Below, one piece after another: positions 1-11,800 of a stretch of DNA of 64,000 bases. Numbering within the stretch: position 1 is the first letter of the stretch; each line of letters opens with the position of its first letter. Source of the DNA: GCA-003244245 sp050700055 (GTDB lineage: Bacteria > Actinomycetota > Actinomycetes > Mycobacteriales > Pseudonocardiaceae); contig JBOHGE010000026.1 in NCBI GenBank assembly GCA_050700055.1, positions 13,529 to 77,528 of the forward strand, in the 5' to 3' direction. The notes beneath the pieces were generated by a model. It was given only the letters and a program-made list of their open reading frames with translations. It was not told where the DNA came from and did no database searches. The position numbers were made by a program, and so were the translations under genes.

Positions 1-9
1 CCCGCCCTA

Positions 10-3000
10 CTACTGACTGTTCCAGCTGGTGATTTCTTGAAATTTGGCTGCCAGGATCGGCCCGATCTGAGCCAGCGGCCCTGGCTTGGTCATACGGTGG
101 TGTGCACTGGTGATGTCGTGCGCTTCGATCTTGCCGTCGATATATGGTCTCCACGCATCAGCCGAGAACCCGTATTCAGGCCGCTCGATTGTCGAGTTGA
201 ACAACAGCAAGTCTCCGTGGAACCAGCCGGGAGTGAAGTCGATTCCCAGACGGGTGTTATTTTCCATGATCTTGATGGACGTGGCCAAGTGATGCTCCCC
301 AAGGATTTCCGGTACACTACCTCGACTGCGCAGAATTTCCGCAACCAAGGTGATTGTCAACGGCTCGTCGTCTTTCACGTTTATGTCGAAGCCGTCGAGT
401 ATGGAGACCAGGACATCGCGCTCGCTAGGTTTTACGTCTTCATATGAGAACGCGTAATTGGGATAGGCGTCGAGTATGGCCAGCAGAGCGACCCGTTCGC
501 CGCGCTGCTGAAATTCAGTAGCGACGGCGTGGGCGACAAGGCCCCCGATGGACCAGCCGAGAAGGTAGTAAGGCCCGACTGGTTGAACCATGCGTATCTG
601 ATCGGCGTAGTCGGCTGCCATCTGCTCCATGGATGTGGGGAGCGGTTCAGGCCGAGCGTGGCCGCGTGCTTGCACTGCATAGATCGGATAGTCGGGGCCA
701 AGATGTCTCATCAGCCCGCAGAAGGACCAACTGAGCCCTCCACCCGGGTGGATGCAGAACAGCGGTGAGTGGCGACCCTGCGACCGCAAGGGAAAGATCA
801 CCTCGAACGCATCCCTGGGATCAGCTATGTCCAGGCGGGCGGCGAGCGCGGCTACGGTGGGGTTTTCGAATAGAGCGCGTAGCCCTGGCTCAGTGCCGAG
901 TGCGGCACGTATTCGGGAGATGAGGCGGGTGGCGAGTAGGGAGTGTCCGCCCAGATCGAAGAAGTCATCGTCGATGCCGACGCGGGGAAGCCCCAGCACT
1001 TCGGCAAAAAACTCGGCGAGCAGCCGCTCGTGGGGTGTTCTGGGCCCCCGGCTGCTCGTCGAGCTGAGTTCGGGGGCGGGTAGTGCGTCACGGTCCAGCT
1101 TGCCGTTGGGTGTTAATGGCAGCGCCTGCAGTGTCACGACCGTGGTGGGGATCATGTAGTCGGGCAGGTATTGACGCAGATGGTCGCGCAACGGCTCTGG
1201 TGATACTGCGGTGTCGATGGTGGGCACGACATAGGCGATGAGTCGGGTGTCGTCGGATGCGTTGCGGCGGGCGATGACCGCTGCCTGTCTGATGTCGGGA
1301 TAAGTGGTGAGCAGGGTTTCGATCTCACCGGGTTCGATACGGAACCCGCGGAGTTTGACCTGATCGTCAACCCGGCCGAGGAATTGCAGGTTCCCCTCGG
1401 TGTTCCAGCACACTAGGTCCCCGGTGCGATACATCCGTTCACCCGGCGCAGCGTGGGAGTCGGCGATGAAACGTTGCGCGGTCAGGGCGGGCTGGTGCAG
1501 ATAGCCCCGGGCTAGCCCGGCCCCGCCGATATACAGCTCTCCTGCTACCCCCGGTGGCACGGGCTGCAGACCAGTATCAAGCACATACAGCCGGGTGTTG
1601 GCCATGGGCCGACCGATGGGCACCCTCGATCCAGGGTCATACGGTGCCCGCATCGCATAATGCGCGGCGAAGGTGGTGGTTTCGGTGGGCCCGTACCCGT
1701 TGACCACCGTGGTTGCCGGGCAGGCCGTCAGCACTTGGCTGACCGCGGTGGCTGACACCACATCACCGCCGGTCCAGATCTGGCGTACACCGGTGAAGCA
1801 GCCCGGGCACTGCTCGGCCATCACGCCGAACAGACCCGCTGTTAACCACAACCCGGTAACCTGATGCTGGGTGATGGTCTGTGCCAAGGTGGGAATGTCC
1901 AGCTCACCGGATGGGGCGAGCACGATCTGCCCCCCGGACAGCAGCGGTACCCACACCTCATAAGTGGAGGCGTCGAAAGCGTGCGGCGAGTGCAGCAACA
2001 CCCGCTGCTGTGCACCACCGTGCCAACATGAATCGGCCGCCAGCTCCGCCACGTCACGTTGGGTGATGGCAATGCCCTTCGGCGTCCCTGTCGAGCCCGA
2101 GGTGTACATGACATAGGCCAGCTGTCGGGGGTCACCAATGATTCCTGGATCCCGCGCTATCAGGCCCGGCTTAGCATCGGCCATGATGACGTGCGCGCAT
2201 TCGGGGAGCTGGCAGGCCGGCATCGCCTGGTTGGTGACCAACACCGAGGCGGCGGCCTCCTCGATGACCAAATTCATCCGCGCCAGCGGGTACCGGGCGT
2301 CTAAGGGCACATACACTCCGCCGGCCTTGACCACCGCCAGGATTGTCACCACCAGATCCGCCGAGCGCTCCAGTAACACCGCCACCGCGCTCTCCCGACC
2401 CACCCCCACATCGATCAACCGGTGCGCTAGCCGATTAGCCCGAGCATTGAGCTGCGCGTAGGTCAGTGTGGTCTCGCCACAGACCACCGCCACCGCCTCC
2501 GGAGTGGCCCATACCCGAGTCTCAAACAACGCTGGCAGACCGACCTGAGGAATCGGCACAGCAGTGTCATTGCACTCCACCAACAGCCACCGACGCTCCT
2601 CAACCGACAGAATGTCAATCCGGCTGATCGAACGGTCCGGGTTGGCGACGGCTGCCGCTAACAGGCGTGTCCAGCGTGCTAGTAGTGTCTGGATGGTGGT
2701 GGGGGCAAACAGGTCGCTGGCGTATTCGATGATCCCGTGGATTCCCTCGGGATCCCCGTTCACACCCCGTCGTTCAGCCAGACTGATTGACAGGTCCATT
2801 CTGGCGGTGGCAGTCGGTGCCGGTACGAAGCTGGTATCCAGTCCGGGCAGCGCAAAATTGGTGTCCGGGGCGTTCTGCAACGCCAGCATGATCTGAAACA
2901 ACGGGTGGCGCGCCAACGACCGGGCAGGATTGAGGATCTCTACTAGATACTCAAACGGCACGTCTTGATGCGCATAGGCTCCCAGCGCGGTTTCCCGCAC

Positions 3001-6000
3001 CCGCGCCAGCAACTCCGCGAAACTGGGATTCCCCGAGACATCGGTGCGCAGCACCAAAGTGTTGACGAAAAACCCCACCAGATCGTCCAACGCCTGGTCG
3101 GTGCGCCCGGCGATGGGGCTGCCTACCGCAATGTCCTCGCCAGCGCCCAACCGATGTAACAGTGCTGCCAGCCCGGCCTGCAACACCATGAACACGCTCG
3201 CCCCGCCTTGACGAGCCAGACCTGTCAATCCCCGGTGCAGCCCAGCGTCCAAGGTCACGGGGATCTGGCCGCCGCGGTAAGACGCCACCGGCGGACGTGA
3301 CCGATCAGCGGGTAAATCTCGTTGTTCGGGTAGTCCGGCCAGTGTCTGGGTCCAGTAGGCCAGCTGAGTGGCGAACAGGCTGTCCGGGTCGGCCTGGTCA
3401 CCCAACAACCGGTGTTGCCACAACGTGTAATCGGTGTACTGCACCGGCAACGGAGCCCACCCCGGCTCCTCGCCCCGGCACCGGACGGCATACGCCGCGG
3501 CCAGATCAGCCGACAACGGAGCCATCGACCAACCATCAGCGGTGATATGGTGCACCACCACCAGCAGCACATGCTCATCCGGCGCCAGTACGAACAACTC
3601 TGCCCGCACCGGTATCTCAGTAGCCAGGTCGAACCCATGCTGAGCCGCCGCAGCCACCACGTCACGCAGCGCCGCCTCGGTCGTCTCCGTCACCCTCAGC
3701 AGCGGATCGATCGCGTCAACGTCCACGACCAGCTGGCACGGTGTGCCCTCGACCTGCGGGAAGACCGTGCGCAGAATCTCATGACGAGCCACCACATCCC
3801 CGAGCGCGTCCTGTAACGCCTGCTGGTCCAACTCCCCGGACAGGCGCAACGCCAAGGGCATGTTGTACGTGGCACTGGGGCCTTCCATCTGGTGCAGGAA
3901 CCACAACCGGCGCTGCGCAAACGACAACGGCACCACATCAGGACGTTCACTCGACGTCAGCGCCAGCCGGGCCGGCGCGGCGTCGTCCAACCGGGCGGCC
4001 AACTGGGCAGGCGTGGGAGTCTCGAACAGCGCTCGCAGTTGCAGCTCGACGTCAAAGCTGGCGCGGATCCGGGCGATCAGACGAGTGGCGAGCAGCGAGT
4101 GCCCACCCAAGTCGAAGAAGTCGTCGTCGATACCCACCCCGGCCAGGCCCAACACCTCCGCGAACAAGTCACACAACAACTGCTCCTGGGGTGTCCTGGG
4201 CGCCCGTCCGGTCCCGGCCCGGTCGAACTCGGGCACCGGCAGCGCGCGGCGATCCAATTTGCCATGGGGGGTCAACGGCAACGCGTCGAGCACCATCACC
4301 GCGGCGGGCACCATGTAGTCGGGCAACCGCTCACCCAGAAACTCCCGTAACACGCCGATCAACGCACCCGTTCCACGCACAGCCGTGGGGTTGTTGGTCA
4401 ACGACGCGAGCGACGTCGGTGCGGTGCCGGCTGCCAGGTACAGGCCGACGGGAACTGCTGATGCCAGCTGCGCTGGGTGCGCGAACACGACGTCGACAGC
4501 CTCGGGGGCGGTGGCCGACCACGTGACGCCGACCCAGTAGCCACACTCCTCGCCCAACGTGTGCAATGTCTCGGGGTCGACAGTGCCGGACACGTCGGTG
4601 ACGTGGTCGAGCAGGTCAGCCAGCGGGTGGCCGGCGTGAAGTGCTCGCGCGGTGGCGGTTTCGTGCGCTATGCGTTTGTTGGGTACCCCGGTGACCCGCA
4701 CCACATCCGGGCGCTCACCAGTCAGATAGTCGGTTAATGCTGGGAGTCCGCTGATCTGGCGGCCCCAGCCCAGTTGGGTTACGTGGGTTAGTGGTAGCGG
4801 GGTGATCGGGTGTTTGTGCACGGTGACGTCATAGCGGTAGCGCGTGAGTTCATTGTGGTAACGGCCGCGTTTGAGCCGGATGTCTACCCCACCGATGCCA
4901 GCGATTGTGGTTTCGAGTGCGGTGAAGAATTCTGGGTCGACCAGCAGTTCTTTTTCCACTCGTATGGCACGCTCGACCGCCCGGTGCAGCGTCGTTGCCT
5001 CGGTCGCGTCGTCGGCCCGGTGCAGCGCCACGGCGGTGGCCAAGGAGCGCAGCAACCGTACGTTGCGAATGTCACCAAGGAACACCGCCCCGCCAGGGAC
5101 GACCAAGCGCAGTACCTGGTCGAGTACCTCGACCAGGTACTGCGCGCTGGGGAAGTATTGGACCACAGAGTTGAGAATCACGGTGTCGAACCACCCGACC
5201 GGCAGTCCGTCGGTGTCATGCGCGGACTGAGTACGCAGCACCACCCGGGTGGCCAGTTCGGGATCCTGATGGAGATGACCAGCCAAGGTGTTGATCGCGG
5301 GGGCGGAGAAGTCCGTCGCCCAATAGGTTTCGCAGTGAGGTGCAAGTTGGGACAGCAGCAGACCGGTGCCGGCACCGATTTCCAACACCCGTCGAGGTTG
5401 TAGTGACCGGATGCGCGCGACGGTCTGCTCGCGCCATTCATACATCTGTTCGATGGGAATTGGTTGGCCGTCGTCACTGCTGTTCCAGCCGGCGAAGTCC
5501 GCTCCGAACATCGTCGAGCTCGACATCGTGTGTAGCGAGGCGTACAACTGCTGCCACTCGCCGACCTGGTCACGCTCCACCTGCTGGTCGCGGACCTCGA
5601 CGGTGTCTCTTGGTACTACATAGGCGACCAGCCGTTGGTCGTCGGGCCGGTCTTGGCGCGCGATGACAGCGGTCTGCGCGACATCGGGATGAGCGGCGAG
5701 CACTGTTTCGATCTCACCGGGCTCGATGCGGAACCCGCGGACCTTGACCTGATCATCGGCGCGGCCAATGAACTCCAGGTCACCCTCAGCATCCCAATGG
5801 GTCAGATCCCCGGTCCGGTACATCCGCTCACCCGGCGGACCGTAAGGGGCGGCAACGAACCGCTGCGCCGTCAGCCCCGGCCGGTGCAGGTATCCCCGCG
5901 CCAGCCCCGCCCCCGCCACATACAACTCCCCCACTACCCCCGCGGGCACCGGCTGCAACCCGGCATCAAGCACGTACACCCGGGTATTGGTGATCGGCCG

Positions 6001-8799
6001 GCCGATCGGCGCCGCCGCCTGCGTGGCAGCCGAGAGTGGGCGACTCATGGTGGCGCACACGGTGGTCTCGGTGGGACCGTAAGCGTTGATCATCCGCCGG
6101 CCCGCTGACCAGCTGGCGACCAACTCCGGCGGGCACGCCGCACCCGCCACCACCACTGTCACCTCCGGCCATAACTGCTCGTCGCCGGGCAGTGCGGCCA
6201 GCACCGACGGCGGCAGTGTCACCTGTGTCACCTGCTGCCGGTTCACCAACTCCACCAGCGGGGGTCCTGGCAGCAGCTGCTCCGCGGGGGCCAACACCAG
6301 CGCCGCGCCGGACAGCAAAGCCATGCACAGCTCCGAGACCGAGGCATCAAAGCTGGGTGAGGCGAACTGCAGGACCCGGCTGTGCCCACCGACTCCGAAC
6401 CGGTCGATCTGGGCCATGGCCAGGCTGGCGACACCGCCATGGCTGACCACCACACCTTTGGGCTGACCCGTGGAGCCCGAGGTATAGATCACATACGCCG
6501 GATGCACAGGCCTCAGTGGGCTCACACGGTCGGTGTCAGTGGGATCGGTGTCTGCGCACCTGTCGAACCCGGCTGCGGTGTCCGGGTCGTCCAGCACAAG
6601 CCGGGCGATCAGATCGCCCTCCGGTAGATCGCTGTCAGCCTGGGTGGTGGTCAGCAGTGACACCGGGTGTGCGTCGTGGAGCATGAAGGTGATCCGCGCG
6701 GACGGATAGTCTGGATTTACGGGCAGGTAACCCGCCCCCGCCTTGAGCACCGCCAAGATCGCAACGATCAGGTCCACCGAGCGGGGCAGCGCCAATGCCA
6801 CGATCTGCTCAGGACCCACACCCCGGCCGATCAACGCGTGCGCGAGCCGGTTCGCCGCGGCGTTGAGCTGGGCGTAGGTCAGCGTGGTGTCCTCGAACAC
6901 CACCGCCACCGCCTCAGGCGTGGCCTGCACCTGAGCCTCGAACAACACCGGCAGGCACGCCTGAACCACCGGATGAGCAGTGTCGTTATAGCCAACCAAC
7001 AATTGGTCGCGTTCGTCAGCGGTGAGGATGTCAATCCGGCTGATCGGCCGATCCGGATCAGCGACCGCTGCCTCGAGTAGCCGCACCCACTGAGCGAGGA
7101 TCGTTTCGACTGTGCCGGGATCGAACAGGTCGCTGGCGTACTCGACGTATCCATCGAGGCTCTCGGGCCCGCCATCCACCCCGCGCCGCTCCCACAGACT
7201 AAAGCCAAGATCAAATTTGGCGGTTCCGGTCGTCGCCGGCACGTCCGACACGTCCAGTCCGGGCAGCTCGAAGTCGGCCGCCGGGATGTTCTGCAACGCG
7301 AGCATGATCTGGAACAGTGGGTGGTGCGCCAGCGACCGGGTGGGGTTGACGATCTCGACCAGGTACTCGAACGGCACATCTTGATGGGTGTAGGCGGCCA
7401 GCGCGGTTTCTCGTACCCGGGCGAATAGTTGGGTGAAGGTGGGGTCACCGGAGGTGTCGGTGCGTAACACCAGAGTGTTGACGAAGAAGCCGACGAGGTC
7501 GTCGAGGGCTTGGTCGGTGCGTCCGGCGATGGGGCTGCCGACTGCGATGTCCGTGCCGGCGCCCAGCCGGGTCAACAACGCGGCGAGTCCGGCTTGCAAG
7601 ACCATGAACAGGCTGGCGCCGCCTTGGCGAGCCAGCTCTCGCAACCCCCGGTGCAATGCTGCGTCCAGCCGAACGGTCAGGTAATCGCCGCGGTAAGAGG
7701 CGACTGCCGGGCGGGGCCGGTCAGTGGGCAACGCCAGTTGCTCGGGTAACCCAGCCAGCGTGGCTTTCCAGTACGCCACCTGGGCGGCGAACAGGCTGTC
7801 CGGGTCAGTGTGGTCGCCGAGCAGTTGGTGTTGCCACAGCGTGTAATCGGCATACTGGACGGGTAGCGGCGCCCACGTCGGCTGCTGGTCTTGGCAGCGG
7901 GCGGTGTAGGCAGCGGCCAGGTCCCGCGACAGCGGGCCCAACGACCAGCCGTCACCGGCGATGTGATGTACCAAGACCAGCAACACATGCTCATCCGGTG
8001 CCAGGGCGAACAGCTTGGCCCGCACCGGCGGCTCGGCGCCTAAAGTGGACCCGTACCGGGCCGCAGCAGCCAATGTCTCCGGCAGCTGCGCCTCGGTCGT
8101 CTCGATGACGTGCAGATCCGGGCAGGCGGTGTGCGCATCCAACACCAGCTGGCATGCTGTGCCGTCAATCTCGGGAAAGATGGTGCGCAGGCTCTCGTGC
8201 CGGGCCACCACGTCGCCTAGCGCGCGATGCAATGCCGGCCGGTCCAGATCTCCGGATAGGTGTAACCCGAGTGGGATGTTGTAGATAGGGCTGGGGCCTT
8301 CCATCTGGTAGAGGAACCACAGCCGGCGTTGCGCAAATGACAACGGCATCGGGTCTGGACGCTGTTGCCGGGTCAGCGCCAGCCTGGCCTGCCCCACGTC
8401 ATCCAGGCGTGCGGCAAGCCGGGCTATGGTGGGGGCCTCGAATAGGGTGCGTAGTCCCAGCTCGATGCCCAGGGTGGTGCGGATCCGGGCGATCAGGCGG
8501 GTGGCCAGCAGGGAGTGGCCACCCAGATCGAAGAAGTCGTCGTCGATGCTGACCCAGGGCAGGCCGAGCACCTCGGTGAACAGCTCGGTGAGCAGTTGCT
8601 CGTGAGGTGTGCGGGCAACTCGCCCGGTGCCGGCGGAACCGGGCTCGGGAGCGGGTAACGCGTCACGGTCCAGTTTGCCATTCGGCGTCAATGGCAGCGC
8701 CGGTAGCACCATGACCGTGGCGGGCACCAGATAGTCAGGTAGGCGGTGGCGCAGGTAGTCACGCAGCGAGTCTGGTTGGCACCCGTGGCCGCCGGCCAC
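10..8799 (-). CDS. NRPS line 2, 3' fragment: A(end)-PCP-C-A(Tyr)-NMT-PCP-C-A(Val)-PCP-TE
   Basis: Last part of the large line 2 peptide synthetase, cytoplasmic, adding the final two residues and releasing the peptide. Residues 1-50 are the end of an A domain (GKLDR about 41-45), then a PCP (LGGHSLL at 92-98) and a C domain (HHIAGDG at 278-284). The A domain at about 610-1060 gives the signature DASTVAAVC, a known Tyr/beta-hydroxy-Tyr code. An N-methyltransferase is inserted before the A10 region at about 1080-1500 (VLEIGAGTG near 1138). PCP, C and a second A domain follow with signature DAYWWGGTF (Val-like), then PCP and a type I thioesterase whose GWSIGG serine is residue 2750. The frame is not an independent gene: it joins the frame ending at 8811 through a one-base loss near 8867. 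The TAG stop is at 10-12. Domain calls are firm; substrate calls come from residues aligned by eye to GrsA. Confidence 0.93.
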   Translation of the reverse strand: MAGGHGCQPDSLRDYLRHRLPDYLVPATVMVLPALPLTPNGKLDRDALPAPEPGSAGTGRVARTPHEQLLTELFTEVLGLPWVSIDDDFFDLGGHSLLATRLIARIRTTLGIELGLRTLFEAPTIARLAARLDDVGQARLALTRQQRPDPMPLSFAQRRLWFLYQMEGPSPIYNIPLGLHLSGDLDRPALHRALGDVVARHESLRTIFPEIDGTACQLVLDAHTACPDLHVIETTEAQLPETLAAAARYGSTLGAEPPVRAKLFALAPDEHVLLVLVHHIAGDGWSLGPLSRDLAAAYTARCQDQQPTWAPLPVQYADYTLWQHQLLGDHTDPDSLFAAQVAYWKATLAGLPEQLALPTDRPRPAVASYRGDYLTVRLDAALHRGLRELARQGGASLFMVLQAGLAALLTRLGAGTDIAVGSPIAGRTDQALDDLVGFFVNTLVLRTDTSGDPTFTQLFARVRETALAAYTHQDVPFEYLVEIVNPTRSLAHHPLFQIMLALQNIPAADFELPGLDVSDVPATTGTAKFDLGFSLWERRGVDGGPESLDGYVEYASDLFDPGTVETILAQWVRLLEAAVADPDRPISRIDILTADERDQLLVGYNDTAHPVVQACLPVLFEAQVQATPEAVAVVFEDTTLTYAQLNAAANRLAHALIGRGVGPEQIVALALPRSVDLIVAILAVLKAGAGYLPVNPDYPSARITFMLHDAHPVSLLTTTQADSDLPEGDLIARLVLDDPDTAAGFDRCADTDPTDTDRVSPLRPVHPAYVIYTSGSTGQPKGVVVSHGGVASLAMAQIDRFGVGGHSRVLQFASPSFDASVSELCMALLSGAALVLAPAEQLLPGPPLVELVNRQQVTQVTLPPSVLAALPGDEQLWPEVTVVVAGAACPPELVASWSAGRRMINAYGPTETTVCATMSRPLSAATQAAAPIGRPITNTRVYVLDAGLQPVPAGVVGELYVAGAGLARGYLHRPGLTAQRFVAAPYGPPGERMYRTGDLTHWDAEGDLEFIGRADDQVKVRGFRIEPGEIETVLAAHPDVAQTAVIARQDRPDDQRLVAYVVPRDTVEVRDQQVERDQVGEWQQLYASLHTMSSSTMFGADFAGWNSSDDGQPIPIEQMYEWREQTVARIRSLQPRRVLEIGAGTGLLLSQLAPHCETYWATDFSAPAINTLAGHLHQDPELATRVVLRTQSAHDTDGLPVGWFDTVILNSVVQYFPSAQYLVEVLDQVLRLVVPGGAVFLGDIRNVRLLRSLATAVALHRADDATEATTLHRAVERAIRVEKELLVDPEFFTALETTIAGIGGVDIRLKRGRYHNELTRYRYDVTVHKHPITPLPLTHVTQLGWGRQISGLPALTDYLTGERPDVVRVTGVPNKRIAHETATARALHAGHPLADLLDHVTDVSGTVDPETLHTLGEECGYWVGVTWSATAPEAVDVVFAHPAQLASAVPVGLYLAAGTAPTSLASLTNNPTAVRGTGALIGVLREFLGERLPDYMVPAAVMVLDALPLTPHGKLDRRALPVPEFDRAGTGRAPRTPQEQLLCDLFAEVLGLAGVGIDDDFFDLGGHSLLATRLIARIRASFDVELQLRALFETPTPAQLAARLDDAAPARLALTSSERPDVVPLSFAQRRLWFLHQMEGPSATYNMPLALRLSGELDQQALQDALGDVVARHEILRTVFPQVEGTPCQLVVDVDAIDPLLRVTETTEAALRDVVAAAAQHGFDLATEIPVRAELFVLAPDEHVLLVVVHHITADGWSMAPLSADLAAAYAVRCRGEEPGWAPLPVQYTDYTLWQHRLLGDQADPDSLFATQLAYWTQTLAGLPEQRDLPADRSRPPVASYRGGQIPVTLDAGLHRGLTGLARQGGASVFMVLQAGLAALLHRLGAGEDIAVGSPIAGRTDQALDDLVGFFVNTLVLRTDVSGNPSFAELLARVRETALGAYAHQDVPFEYLVEILNPARSLARHPLFQIMLALQNAPDTNFALPGLDTSFVPAPTATARMDLSISLAERRGVNGDPEGIHGIIEYASDLFAPTTIQTLLARWTRLLAAAVANPDRSISRIDILSVEERRWLLVECNDTAVPIPQVGLPALFETRVWATPEAVAVVCGETTLTYAQLNARANRLAHRLIDVGVGRESAVAVLLERSADLVVTILAVVKAGGVYVPLDARYPLARMNLVIEEAAASVLVTNQAMPACQLPECAHVIMADAKPGLIARDPGIIGDPRQLAYVMYTSGSTGTPKGIAITQRDVAELAADSCWHGGAQQRVLLHSPHAFDASTYEVWVPLLSGGQIVLAPSGELDIPTLAQTITQHQVTGLWLTAGLFGVMAEQCPGCFTGVRQIWTGGDVVSATAVSQVLTACPATTVVNGYGPTETTTFAAHYAMRAPYDPGSRVPIGRPMANTRLYVLDTGLQPVPPGVAGELYIGGAGLARGYLHQPALTAQRFIADSHAAPGERMYRTGDLVCWNTEGNLQFLGRVDDQVKLRGFRIEPGEIETLLTTYPDIRQAAVIARRNASDDTRLIAYVVPTIDTAVSPEPLRDHLRQYLPDYMIPTTVVTLQALPLTPNGKLDRDALPAPELSSTSSRGPRTPHERLLAEFFAEVLGLPRVGIDDDFFDLGGHSLLATRLISRIRAALGTEPGLRALFENPTVAALAARLDIADPRDAFEVIFPLRSQGRHSPLFCIHPGGGLSWSFCGLMRHLGPDYPIYAVQARGHARPEPLPTSMEQMAADYADQIRMVQPVGPYYLLGWSIGGLVAHAVATEFQQRGERVALLAILDAYPNYAFSYEDVKPSERDVLVSILDGFDINVKDDEPLTITLVAEILRSRGSVPEILGEHHLATSIKIMENNTRLGIDFTPGWFHGDLLLFNSTIERPEYGFSADAWRPYIDGKIEAHDITSAHHRMTKPGPLAQIGPILAAKFQEITSWNSQ
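3758..4347. repeat. 590-bp direct repeat, copy 1 (PCP and C start)
   Basis: By line-by-line reading this segment is identical to 11338-11927, in the same orientation and in the same gene, 7580 bp apart. It covers the end of an A domain, a PCP and the first part of a C domain. Flanks on both sides diverge, so identity stops abruptly. Confidence 0.85.
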
Positions 8800-8810
8800 G
8801 ACATAGGCGA

Positions 8811-11800
8811 CTAACCGCTTTTCTCCGGATCGGTCCTGCCGAACGATGACTGCTGCCTGCGTGACGTGGGGTGGGTGGTGAGCACCGTCTGGATTTCGGC
8901 GGGTTCGATGCGGAAGCCGCGGATTTTGACTTGGTCGTCAGCGCGGCCGAGGAATTCCAGGTTCCCCTCAGTGTTCCAGCAGGCCAGGTCCCCGGTGCGG
9001 TACATCCGAGTGCCTGCTGGCCCGTGGGGATCGGCGACGAAGCGTGGCGCGGTCAGGGTGGGCTGGTGCAGGTAGCCCCGGGCTAACCCGGCTCCGGCGA
9101 TATACAGCTCACCGGCCACCCCGACCGGGGAAGGCTCCAATCGGGCATCCAGCACATACAGCCGGGTGTTAGCCATCGGCCGGCCAATCGGCACTGTGGG
9201 TGTCGGGTCATATGGTGCCCGCATGACATGGTGCGCGGCGAATGTGGTGGTTTCGGTAGGGCCGTACCCGTTGATCACCGTGGTCGCCAGGCAGGCATCC
9301 AGGACCCGGGCGACCGCAACACCCGAGACCACATCCCCACCCGTCCAGACCTGGCGCACCCCGGTGAAACAGTCCGGGCACTGCTCAGCCAGCACACCGA
9401 ACAAATCCGCCGTGAGCCACAAGCCCGTCACCTGATGCCCCACAATGGTCTGTTCCAGGGTGGGGATGTCCAGCTCACCGGGCGGGGCCACCACGATCTG
9501 CCCCCCGGACAGCAACGGCACCCACACCTCATACGTGGAGGCATCAAAAGCGTGTGGGGAGTGCAGCAACACCCGCTGATGCGCACCACCGTGCCAGCAC
9601 GGATCGGCCGCCAGCTCCACCACATCCCGATGAGTGACCCCGATCCCCTTCGGCGCTCCCGTCGAACCCGAGGTGTACATCACATACGCCAACTGCCCCG
9701 GATCACACCTGATCCCCAAATCTCCCGGATCCCGCGCGGTCACCGTGGGCGAGGCGTCGACCACGATGACCTGCCCACAATCCGGCACCCGGCCGGCCCG
9801 CATCACCCGGTCGGTCACCAGCACCGCCGCCGTGGTCTCGGCCAGCACCAGAGTCATCCGCGCTAGCGGATACCGGGCGTCCAAGGGCACATACACCCCG
9901 CCGGCCTTGACCACCGCCAGGATCGTCACCACCAGATCCACCGAGCGCTCCAGCAACACCCCCACCGCGCTCTCCCGACCCACCCCCCCAGCCACCAACC
10001 GGCGCGCTAGCTGATTAGCCCGAGCATTAAGCTGCGCATAAGACAATTCAACATCACCACAGACCACCGCCACCGCCTCCGGAGTGGCGCGCACCTGAGC
10101 CTCAAACAACCCCGCCAAACTGCCAGCAGGAACCGGGGCAGCGACATTGTTGTAATCCACCAACACCCGCTGACGCTCCTGCGCGGACACAATCTCAATC
10201 CGGCTGATCGAACGGTCTGGATCGGCGACTGCTGCGTGCAGCAGGCGTGTCCAGCGGACGAGCATCGTCTCGATAGTGGCGGGGTCAAACAGATCGCTGG
10301 CGTATTCGACGACTCCGTGGATTCCTTCGGGGTTGCCGTCCAGACCGCGTCGTTCAGCCAGGCTGATTGACAGGTCCATCCTGGCAGTGGCGGTCGGTGC
10401 CGGCACAAAACTGGTATCCAACCCAGGCAGCGCGAAATTGATGTCCGGAGCGTTCTGCAACGCCAGCATGATCTGAAACAACGGATGGCGCGCCAACGAC
10501 CGGGCCGGGTTGAGGACCTCAACCAGATACTCAAACGGCACATCCTGATGCGCATACGCCGCCAATGCGGTCTCCCGCACCCGCGCCAGTAACTCCGCGA
10601 AACTGGGATTCCCCGACACATCGGTGCGCAACACCAAAGTATTGACGAAAAACCCCACCAGATCGTCCAACGCCTGATCAGTACGCCCAGCGATAGGACT
10701 GCCTACCGCAACATCATCACCGGCGCCCAACCGATGCAGCAGCGCGGCCAACCCCGCCTGCAACACCATGAACACACTCGCCCCACCCCGACGAGCCAGC
10801 TCACGCAACCCCTGATGCAGCCCAGCGTCCAAGGCCACGGTAACCAGACCGCCCCGATAAGACGCTCTTGCCGGACGGGGACGGTCGGTAGGTAACTGCA
10901 GCTGTTCCGGCAGACCGCTCAAGGTGTCGGTCCAATACGCCAGCTGGGTCGCGAACAGGCTATCCGGATCGGCCTGGTCACCCAACAACCGGTGCTGCCA
11001 CAGCGTGTAATCGGCGTACTGCACCGGCAACGGAGCCCACCCCGGCTCCTCCCCTCGGCATCGAGCCGCATACGCCGCAGCCAGGTCGGCCGACAGCGGC
11101 CCGAGTGACCAGCCGTCAGCCGCGATGTGGTGCACCAGCACCAGCAGCACATGCTCATCCGGCGCCAGTACGAACAACTCCGCCCGCACCGGTATCTCAG
11201 TAGCCAGATCAAATCCATTGTGAGCTGCGGCGGTCAACAGCGCGGGCAGCTCGGTATGGTTGGGGTAGATGATCGTCAGCTGTGGGCGGGCCGTTCGCGC
11301 GTCCTGAACCTGCTGGGATGGCACACCATCAAGGTGGGGGAAGACCGTGCGCAGAATCTCATGACGAGCCACCACATCCCCGAGCGCGTCCTGTAACGCC
11401 TGCTGGTCCAACTCCCCGGACAGGCGCAACGCCAAGGGCATGTTGTACGTGGCACTGGGGCCTTCCATCTGGTGCAGGAACCACAACCGGCGCTGCGCAA
11501 ACGACAACGGCACCACATCAGGACGTTCACTCGACGTCAGCGCCAGCCGGGCCGGCGCGGCGTCGTCCAACCGGGCGGCCAACTGGGCAGGCGTGGGAGT
11601 CTCGAACAGCGCTCGCAGTTGCAGCTCGACGTCAAAGCTGGCGCGGATCCGGGCGATCAGACGAGTGGCGAGCAGCGAGTGCCCACCCAAGTCGAAGAAG
11701 TCGTCGTCGATACCCACCCCGGCCAGGCCCAACACCTCCGCGAACAAGTCACACAACAACTGCTCCTGGGGTGTCCTGGGCGCCCGTCCGGTCCCGGCCC

